Shown piece after piece: positions 26,601-32,533 of a DNA stretch of 46,624 bases; position 1 is the stretch's first letter, and every line of letters starts with the position of its first letter. The position numbers and the translations under genes are program-made. The notes below the pieces were generated by a model, which ran no database searches, was not told the DNA's origin, and saw only the letters and a list, made by a program, of their open reading frames with translations. This DNA comes from Stagnimonas sp. Its GTDB lineage: Bacteria > Pseudomonadota > Gammaproteobacteria > Nevskiales > Nevskiaceae. The stretch covers positions 1-46,624 of the forward strand of contig JAUYNO010000045.1 of the NCBI GenBank assembly GCA_030696045.1, read 5' to 3'.

Positions 26601-27774
26601 GTACTCCCCTAAGCTGCAGGCCCTGCTGCTGAGTGCCCTGGCGCTGCCGGGCCTGGCGCAAGCCGCGGCGCGCGAGGACGATGGCTTCTTCGTGGTGCGT
26701 GCCAGCCAGTACGCCGAGGACGCGGTCCCCGCTGAGCAGCTGGCCAGCGCCGAGGACGAGCGCTACGACATCAAGATCCTGCAGGCGCGGCTCAGCCTGC
26801 CGGTCGGGCGCAGCTTTTCGCTGGGCACCACCCTGGCCTACGAATCCATGTCCGGTGCCTCGCCCTGGTTCGTCGAGGCCGGCGACGACGGCCGGCCGGT
26901 GCAGGTGCTGTCCGGCGCCACCATCGAGGACCAGCGCCGCGACGCCGCCGTGGATCTGCGCTGGTACGGCGGGCGTCACCAGTTGGCGCTCAGCGCCGGC
27001 GTGTCGGTGGAAGACGACTACCGCGCGCTGAGTGGCGGCCTGGAATGGCTGGTCGAGATGCCGGACGAGCACAGCACGCTGAACTTCGGGCTCGGCTACT
27101 CCGACGACCGCATCGAGCCCACCGAGGGCGGCAGCGCGCGTTTCCCGACCCGGCCGGCCCAGGAAAGCAAGAGCAGCTACTCCGCCGTGGTCGGCTTCAC
27201 CACGATCATCAACGCCCGCAGCCAGTGGCAGCTCGCCGTCTCGGCCACCCGGCTCGACGGCTTTCTCTCCGACCCCTACAAGCTCGCCTCGGTGGACGGC
27301 GCCCTGGTGCAGGACGCGCGGCCGGATTCGCGCTGGCAGCTGGCCCTGAGCAGCCGCTACCGCCACCGTTTCACCGGGCTGGACGCCAGCCTGCACGCCG
27401 ACTACCGCTACTTCCTGGACGAGTGGGAGGTCAACGCCCACACCGTCAACCTGGCCTGGCACCAGGACCTCGGCGACTACCTCACGCTGACGCCCAGCGT
27501 TCGCTATTACAGCCAGAGCCAGGCCTATTTCTACCAGGCCTATTACCGCACGGCGCGCGAGGATGGCTTTGCCTCCAGTGACTACCGGCTCTCGCCCTAC
27601 GGCGCCTACACCCTGGGCCTGAGCCTGCGCTGCGAGCTGGGCGATGCGGCGATCAGCCTGGCGGCGGAGCGCTACGACTCCCAGGCCGGTATCGCCGCCG
27701 GCGAGGTGCGGGTGGAGAACCCGGGCCTGGTCGATTTCACCCTGTTCTCGCTGGGCGTCGAATATCGCTACTGA
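26581..27774 (+). CDS. DUF3570 outer-membrane beta-barrel-like protein
   Basis: 397 aa from GTG 26581 (a second GTG at 26587 is possible), overlapping DUF4266 by 20 bp. A short N-terminal hydrophobic stretch (LQALLLSALALPGLAQAAA) looks like a signal peptide. The rest alternates polar and aromatic residues in about a dozen amphipathic strands and ends with a strand closing in aromatic Tyr (FTLFSLGVEYRY), typical of outer-membrane barrels. Two SGA[S/T] motifs, ESMSGAS (88-94) and QVLSGAT (108-114), resemble the D-x-x-[ST]-G-A-[ST] site flavinylated by ApbE, though the leading Asp is Glu or Gln. As ApbE follows directly, flavinylation is worth testing. Function of the family is unknown. Confidence 0.85.
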   Translation: MAVAATEYSPKLQALLLSALALPGLAQAAAREDDGFFVVRASQYAEDAVPAEQLASAEDERYDIKILQARLSLPVGRSFSLGTTLAYESMSGASPWFVEAGDDGRPVQVLSGATIEDQRRDAAVDLRWYGGRHQLALSAGVSVEDDYRALSGGLEWLVEMPDEHSTLNFGLGYSDDRIEPTEGGSARFPTRPAQESKSSYSAVVGFTTIINARSQWQLAVSATRLDGFLSDPYKLASVDGALVQDARPDSRWQLALSSRYRHRFTGLDASLHADYRYFLDEWEVNAHTVNLAWHQDLGDYLTLTPSVRYYSQSQAYFYQAYYRTAREDGFASSDYRLSPYGAYTLGLSLRCELGDAAISLAAERYDSQAGIAAGEVRVENPGLVDFTLFSLGVEYRY

Positions 27775-27799
27775 GGTCCACCGTCTCGGCTTCAAGGCC

Positions 27800-28657
27800 A
27801 TGGGCAGCCCCTGCGAGCTGCGGGTCTGGGGCTGCGCGGCCGAGGTGCTGACCGCCGCGCGCGCCGAGCTGGAGCGGTTGGAGGCGAAGTACAGCCGCTA
27901 CCGCGACGACAGTCTCACCACCCGCATCAATCGCAGTGCCGGCAGCGCGGCGCTAGCGCTCGATGCCGAGACCGCGGGCCTGCTCGATTACGCGCAACAG
28001 GCCTGGCAGCAGAGCGGTGGCCGCTTCGACCTCAGCACCGGCGTGCTGCGTCGCGCCTGGGATTTCAAGTCCGGCAAGCTGCCCGATCCCGCCGTGCTGG
28101 CGACTGCGCGGGCCTGCGTCGGCTGGCAGAAGCTGGAGTGGCAGCGACCGCGCCTGCGCCTGCCCGAAGGCATGGAACTCGACTTCGGCGGGCTGGTGAA
28201 GGAGTACGCCGCCGACCGGGTCGCCGCCTTGCTGCGCGAGCGGGGTGCGCGCGGCGGCATGGTGGATCTCGGCGGCGACATCGCCGTGGTCGGTCCGCAG
28301 CCCGACGGCAGCGCCTGGCGCATCGGTATCCGCGATCCCCGCCGGCGCGAGGCGGCGCTGGCGGTGATCGAGCTGGCGCGCGGCGGCCTTGCCACCAGTG
28401 GCGACTACGAGCGCGGCATGAGCATTGCCGGCGTTCGCTACAGCCACCTGCTCGACCCGCTCAGCGGCCAGCCGGTGCGCGGCGCCGCCAGCGTTTCGGT
28501 GGCGGCGCCACTGTGTCTGCTGGCGGGCACCGCCTCGACCAGCGCCATGCTGATGGGCGAGGGCGCCGAGGCTTGGCTGCGGGACCTGGGCCTGCCCTGG
28601 CTGCTGGTGGGGCAGGATGCGGAGCTGCGCGGCTCGCTAGGGCCTGTTCACAGTTAA
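27800..28657 (+). CDS. apbE: FAD:protein FMN transferase (ApbE)
   Basis: Transfers FMN from FAD to Thr/Ser of target proteins. The core is complete: AMGSPCELRVWG at the start, LEAKYSRYRDDSLTTRINRSAG, GRFDLSTGVLRRAWDF, ELDFGGLVKEYAADRVAALL, MVDLGGDIAVVG, GLATSGDYERG, YSHLLDPLSGQPV and GTASTSAMLMG with the Mg-binding region. The start is unclear. ATG 27800 gives 285 aa but drops the first strand residues (EVHRLGFKA) that homologues share. No ATG, GTG or TTG lies between the DUF3570 stop and 27800, and the upstream in-frame ATG at 27644 is inside DUF3570 and encodes a non-homologous stretch. With either start there is no signal peptide, unusual for ApbE in Gram-negatives, so it may act in the cytoplasm. 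The last residues (GPVHS and stop) are encoded by a palindrome. Confidence 0.87.
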   Translation: MGSPCELRVWGCAAEVLTAARAELERLEAKYSRYRDDSLTTRINRSAGSAALALDAETAGLLDYAQQAWQQSGGRFDLSTGVLRRAWDFKSGKLPDPAVLATARACVGWQKLEWQRPRLRLPEGMELDFGGLVKEYAADRVAALLRERGARGGMVDLGGDIAVVGPQPDGSAWRIGIRDPRRREAALAVIELARGGLATSGDYERGMSIAGVRYSHLLDPLSGQPVRGAASVSVAAPLCLLAGTASTSAMLMGEGAEAWLRDLGLPWLLVGQDAELRGSLGPVHS

Positions 28658-28693
28658 ATGGTCGCAGCGATCATTTAATTGTGAACAGGCCCT
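28639..28693. repeat. 55-bp near-perfect palindrome between convergent apbE and cyanophycinase
   Basis: Arms of 22 bp (28639-28660 and 28672-28693), left arm beginning AGGGCCTGTTCACAG, with one G/A difference that becomes a G-U pair in RNA. The 11-nt centre continues the pairing (TCGC/GCGA), so the hairpin is nearly uninterrupted. It supplies the last codons and the TAA stop of apbE. It is AT-rich in the middle, has no poly-T tail, and is unrelated in sequence to the 4499-4562 palindrome. Probably a bidirectional terminator or a mobile REP/MITE-like element. Confidence 0.8.
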
Positions 28694-28744
28694 GGCCAGA
28701 ACTGGCGGTGTGCCTGCCCGATGCGAGTGGTGGAGACAGGGCGA

Positions 28745-30919
28745 CTATTGGCGCGTGCCCGCCTTCTTCCAGTCCAGCTCACGGATCGAGCGCCGGGTCT
28801 CACCGGAGCGACTGATCCGCAGCGACAGCCGCGCGGTGCCGCTGGTCTCGTCCAGACTGACGCCGAACACCTCGCAGCCAGCGCCGCTCTCCACCTCGCC
28901 GAGCCGGCTGGCGTCGGCTTCAAACCGCGCCAGCACATCGCCGATCACGGTCGCCGGCCGCGCCAGCCCGGCTTGGGCGTTGCCGCTGATGGCGCCGCTG
29001 GCGGTGTCCAGCACCTGGCCGGATTCCAGCAGGCGCAGGCTCAGGCCCAGGGCCTCGAAGCCGCGCGGGCCACTGCTGTAGTGCGCTTCGCGCAGGTCCA
29101 GCACCACGGTGCCGGCGCCGCCCAGGGCCTGCACCCGGTGACCGCCGCCGAGCGAGGCGAAGCCGGCCTCCTCGGGCAGGCCGAAACCGTAGCGCGCGCC
29201 CTCCTCCAGGCAGGCCACCAGCAGGCGACCGAGCCGGTTGCGGCTGGCGAAATGCTGGTCGATCAGGCCTTCGCGGAATACACCGACGCCCTCCTGCACC
29301 ACCACGCCGCGATACCAGGGGTCGGGCGAGGCGCCGTACAGCAGGGCCTCGTCGCTGGCGCCGCCGCAGATCATTGCCGAGGACAGGGCGGTGGCCGAGC
29401 CGCCGACCGCGATCAGGCTGCCGCCGCCGCGATAGGCGCTCAGCACGGCGTCGAGCAGGGGCGTTTCCTCGCCCTGCTGGAACAGCGCCCGCATCAGCCG
29501 ATCCTGGTTGCCGCCGGTCAGCAAATTGGCGGCGCTGGATGCCAGCAGCGGCAGGGTGGCCTCGCTGCCGTCCCAGACCGTGCAGCGGATGCCGTGGCGT
29601 TCGAACAGGCCACGGTAATCGGCGGCGACCTCGTCCGGCTTGCCGCTGGCGACGGTGATGATCGTGATCCGCTGGTCGAGCGCCCGCAGTTCCGCCAGCC
29701 AGGCCAGGCTGTCGTCGCTCAGGCCGGCGCCGATGGCGATCAACCGGGCGCTGGCGGCGACGGTGCGGCCACGCATCAGCTGCTTGGTGTGGCGGTGCAG
29801 CCAGGCCTTGCGCACCTCCGGTTCCAGTGCCCGGCAACGGATGTTGAGGCCGTAGTCGAGCACGGTGAAACGCTTGCCCTGGGCGGTCCGCGTCACCCGC
29901 GAGGCCGAGGGCAGATTGCTGCGTTCGAGTTCGACCGTGACTTCGATCTGCGCGTCCGGATCGTAGGCGGTGCCGATGTCGCGGGCGTAGCGCTCGCTGT
30001 CGCCCTCGGCCAGGCGGCCGAGCAGTTCGTCGAAGACATTGGGCGCGAACACCGAGCGCTGCAGGTAGCCGGGGCCGACGAAATGGCGGCTGCTGGCGCG
30101 CCGCGTCGGCTTCTTTCGCGGGTGCGGCATCGCCATGCCTTCGACCAGGTTCCAGGCATCGCCGTCGTCGAGGTAGCTGACCCGGTAGTGGTCGTAGCGG
30201 CGGTGGCGGGCATCGGTATGGGCCAGGCTGCCGTTGACCACCAGGGCGCCCTTCTCGCCGACCACGCTGAGCATGTGGCCGTCGACGAACATGGCGGTGT
30301 TCTCGTCGACGCCGAAGCCATAGGGCTCGCTGGCGAAGGCCATCGCCGCCACCAGCCGGCCGATGCGGCCGCGCTGGATGAAATGCTGGTCCACCAGGCC
30401 GTGCGGGAAGAAGCCCAGGCCATTGCCGACCAGCAGGCCGGGCAGCTCGGGGTCGCCGACCACGCCGTGGATCACCGCCTCCATCGAGGTGCCGCCGATG
30501 ATCGCGGTGGTCGACATGATCGCCGCACCGGCGCTGGAGCCGGCGATCAATCCACCGCGCGTGTGCAGGCGACGGATCGCAGCCAGCACCGGCGTCTCGC
30601 GGCCATTGGGGGCGAGTGCGCGCAGCAGGGTCGACTGGTCGCCGCCGGTGAAGTAGACCGCGCCGAGGCGCTCGATCTGGGCGACGATGCGCGGGTCCTG
30701 GGCGGCGGTGGCGGCATTGCCGTGGAACAGCGGCACCAGCTCGGCCTCGGTGTCGTGATTGCGGAAGTCGGCGACCATCTCGGGCCCGACTTCGTGCGGC
30801 ATCTGCGAGGCGGTGGCGAGCACCGCGATGCCGCCTGGCGCCCGCTCGCGCAGGCCCTGGAAGATGGCGAGATTGTCCGGCTCCAGCCGGCCGCCGATGA
30901 TGGCGAGGCAGAGGACCAT
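28745..30919 (-). CDS. Tandem two-domain cyanophycinase (peptidase S51)
   Basis: Predicted to cut cyanophycin into beta-Asp-Arg dipeptides. 724 aa, about twice a normal cyanophycinase, because two S51 domains are joined. Domain 1 (about 1-260): IIGG start, TGGDQ (91-95), nucleophile motif GSSAGA (Ser129), DQHF (His179) with Arg183/185/188 after it, and Glu206. Domain 2 (about 390-640): TGGNQ (468-472), GGSATA (Ser508), DQHF (His556) with Arg560/562/565, and Glu583/584. Domain 2 thus keeps the Ser and His but has an altered nucleophile elbow and GGDQ to GGNQ. Between them is a linker (about 265-385) with no recognised domain. No signal peptide, so cytoplasmic. It follows the M14 gene with no gap (stop 30920, ATG 30919). 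cphA nearby supports the role. Confidence 0.88.
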   Translation of the reverse strand: MVLCLAIIGGRLEPDNLAIFQGLRERAPGGIAVLATASQMPHEVGPEMVADFRNHDTEAELVPLFHGNAATAAQDPRIVAQIERLGAVYFTGGDQSTLLRALAPNGRETPVLAAIRRLHTRGGLIAGSSAGAAIMSTTAIIGGTSMEAVIHGVVGDPELPGLLVGNGLGFFPHGLVDQHFIQRGRIGRLVAAMAFASEPYGFGVDENTAMFVDGHMLSVVGEKGALVVNGSLAHTDARHRRYDHYRVSYLDDGDAWNLVEGMAMPHPRKKPTRRASSRHFVGPGYLQRSVFAPNVFDELLGRLAEGDSERYARDIGTAYDPDAQIEVTVELERSNLPSASRVTRTAQGKRFTVLDYGLNIRCRALEPEVRKAWLHRHTKQLMRGRTVAASARLIAIGAGLSDDSLAWLAELRALDQRITIITVASGKPDEVAADYRGLFERHGIRCTVWDGSEATLPLLASSAANLLTGGNQDRLMRALFQQGEETPLLDAVLSAYRGGGSLIAVGGSATALSSAMICGGASDEALLYGASPDPWYRGVVVQEGVGVFREGLIDQHFASRNRLGRLLVACLEEGARYGFGLPEEAGFASLGGGHRVQALGGAGTVVLDLREAHYSSGPRGFEALGLSLRLLESGQVLDTASGAISGNAQAGLARPATVIGDVLARFEADASRLGEVESGAGCEVFGVSLDETSGTARLSLRISRSGETRRSIRELDWKKAGTRQ

Positions 30920-32053
30920 CTAGCGGCTGGAGAGCAGTGCGCCCGGCTTGCGCCAGTCGAGTTTGTCGCGGCCGGCGATCTTGGCGATCCACTGGCCCGG
31001 CCGCGCCCAACGGTGACCGCGGCGGGCGAACAGCAGGCCGTCATTGCGGGCCAGGATAGGGCTGCGCTCGCCGGTCTCGGGGTCGATCAGCTCGCCCAGC
31101 CGGTCGCCGCGCCGTACCTCGGCGCCCAGCGGCACTGACCAGCTGAGCACGCCGGGCCCTGGCGCCTCCAGCGAGTCCACGGCTTCCAACAGGCTAGCCT
31201 GCGGTTCGGCGGCCGGAGCTAGCGGGGCAATGCCATCGACAAAGCCACGGCCGGCCAGGAAGCGGATCAGGCCGTCGGCATCCCGCGTGGCCAGCGTCTC
31301 GTCGACATCGCGTTCGCCGCGCAGCTCGACGGTGGCGGCGAAGCAGGCGGGCGGGATCGGGTGCTGCGGGAAGCGCGCCGCCAGCCGCCACCAGAGCCGG
31401 CTATTGGCCTCATCAAAAGCCTCGCCGCCGGAGTCGTCGGCCAGCAGGTTGACCCGGCTGCCGAGGCAGGCGGCGAGGTCGGCCGCGCCCGGCCACAGCG
31501 GCGTGCCGATATAGGTGTGCAGGGTGGCTTCGTAGTCGCAGTGCAGGTCGAGTACCACGTCGGCGTCACAGCTCAGGCCGTACAGCAGCTGCTTGAGGGC
31601 GGCGTTCTCAGCCGTCGGCAGCCCGGCCGGCAGGGCCGCGCGCAGCGCCGCGCGGATCAGCGCGACGTTGCCGGCAGCGTCGGCGCCCAGGTGCGGCGCG
31701 ACGGCGGCAGCGACGGGTTCGTACAGGTCCGGATAGCCCCGGTTGAAGTTCTGGCCGCTGTCCAGCTCGAAGCGGCCCAGGTGCCAGCCCTGCAGGAACT
31801 GGGTCAGGCCGATGGGATTGGCGTAGGGAACCAGGATGATCTCGCCGCGCAGGCAGCCAGCGGCGTCGAGCACGCTCAGCTGCTCGCGCAACTGCTGGGC
31901 GACCAGCAGGGCCGGAATCTCGTCGGCGTGGACCGCCGCTTGCAGATAGGCCTTGGGGCCGGGGTGCTGGCCCAGGAAGCGCAGCACCGTCAGCCGGCGC
32001 GTGACGCCGGGGCCGGCGGCCGGCAGGGTCAGGGTTTCAGTCAGGAGCGGCAC
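30920..32053 (-). CDS. M14-family hydrolase, succinylglutamate desuccinylase/aspartoacylase-like
   Basis: 377-aa zinc hydrolase. Zn ligands and catalytic Glu are visible: H42 and E45 (VHADE), H171 (VLDLHCDYE) and E242 (ATVELRGE). GQNFNRGYPD (about 100-109) is the substrate-binding Asn/Arg motif. A small C-terminal beta domain resembling a biotinyl/lipoyl hammerhead follows (PGVLSWSVPLGAEVRRGD). Family members remove acyl or amide groups from amino acids (AstE, AspA, DoeB). Directly upstream of cyanophycinase, it could act on beta-Asp-Arg or a related N-acyl arginine or aspartate; that is inference. No arginine succinyltransferase genes are nearby to suggest AstE. It starts at GTG 32053 and is cytoplasmic. 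Confidence 0.85.
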   Translation of the reverse strand: MPLLTETLTLPAAGPGVTRRLTVLRFLGQHPGPKAYLQAAVHADEIPALLVAQQLREQLSVLDAAGCLRGEIILVPYANPIGLTQFLQGWHLGRFELDSGQNFNRGYPDLYEPVAAAVAPHLGADAAGNVALIRAALRAALPAGLPTAENAALKQLLYGLSCDADVVLDLHCDYEATLHTYIGTPLWPGAADLAACLGSRVNLLADDSGGEAFDEANSRLWWRLAARFPQHPIPPACFAATVELRGERDVDETLATRDADGLIRFLAGRGFVDGIAPLAPAAEPQASLLEAVDSLEAPGPGVLSWSVPLGAEVRRGDRLGELIDPETGERSPILARNDGLLFARRGHRWARPGQWIAKIAGRDKLDWRKPGALLSSR

Positions 32054-32083
32054 GCGGCATGCCTAGGGTGGTCAACGAGTCAT

Positions 32084-32150
32084 TATGACGGCGCCAGCCC
32101 CGGTTCGGCGACGATTCTTCGGCGCCTGGCATCGTAGGTATGACGGCGCC
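32084..32150. repeat. Direct repeat TATGACGGCGCC upstream of clpS
   Basis: Two perfect 12-bp copies, 32084-32095 and 32139-32150, 55 bp apart start to start. The second ends 1 bp before the clpS -35. The M14 gene diverges on the other side. Could be paired operator sites; no regulator can be named. Confidence 0.5.
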
Positions 32151-32151
32151 C

Positions 32152-32179
32152 TTGAGTGCGGCGGTGCGGGCGCTATATT
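32152..32179 (+). promoter_or_regulatory. clpS-clpA promoter (leaderless geometry)
   Basis: TTGAGT (32152-32157), a 16-bp spacer, then TATATT (32174-32179). Six nt later is the clpS ATG, with no Shine-Dalgarno. Predicted transcription start coincides with the A of ATG, so the mRNA should be leaderless. Confidence 0.65.
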
Positions 32180-32185
32180 GAGTCC

Positions 32186-32533
32186 ATGAGCTCACCGAAG
32201 AACCCCCGGCCGGAAGTCCCCGACCAAGAAGATGGCCGCGGCACCGGCTTGGCGCTGGCTCCGGCCAAGCCCAAACTGCAGCCACCGCCGCAGTTCCGGG
32301 TAGTAATGATGAATGATGACTTCACCCCGATGGAGTTCGTGGTGCAAGTCTTGCAGCAGTTCTTCAACCACTCACGTGAGAAGGCGGTTCAGATCATGTT
32401 GACCGTGCACCAGCAGGGCAAGGGCGTGGCCGGCATCTATCCGGTCGAAATCGCCGAAACCAAGGCGGCGCAGGCCAATGCCTACGCCCGCAAGAACCAG
32501 CATCCGCTGCTCACCGTTCTGGAGAAACTCTAG
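32186..32533 (+). CDS. clpS: ClpS, adaptor for the ClpAP protease
   Basis: 115-aa adaptor delivering N-degron substrates (Leu, Phe, Trp, Tyr N-termini) to ClpAP. An unstructured Pro-rich N-terminal extension is followed by the core: [20 protein letters not shown] (NDD and hydrophobic-pocket residues), [20 protein letters not shown], and [20 protein letters not shown]. Key pocket residues (Asn-Asp-Asp, Met, His of MLTVHQ) are intact. I choose ATG 32186 rather than the in-frame GTG at 32156, because a good -10 (TATATT) ends just 6 nt before the ATG. The clpS stop overlaps the clpA GTG by 1 nt, giving strong coupling. Confidence 0.96.
   Translation: MSSPKNPRPEVPDQEDGRGTGLALAPAKPKLQPPPQFRVVMMNDDFTPMEFVVQVLQQFFNHSREKAVQIMLTVHQQGKGVAGIYPVEIAETKAAQANAYARKNQHPLLTVLEKL

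Noticed and set aside
28745..30919. Calling domain 2 of the cyanophycinase a dead pseudoenzyme
   Set aside because: It keeps Ser508, His556, the Arg triplet and an acidic residue; activity cannot be excluded from sequence.
28721..31138. 805-codon plus-strand ORF
   Set aside because: Lies opposite the cyanophycinase, whose frame has clear catalytic motifs; the plus-strand translation is low-complexity (Gln/Ala/Gly/His) and has no start context.
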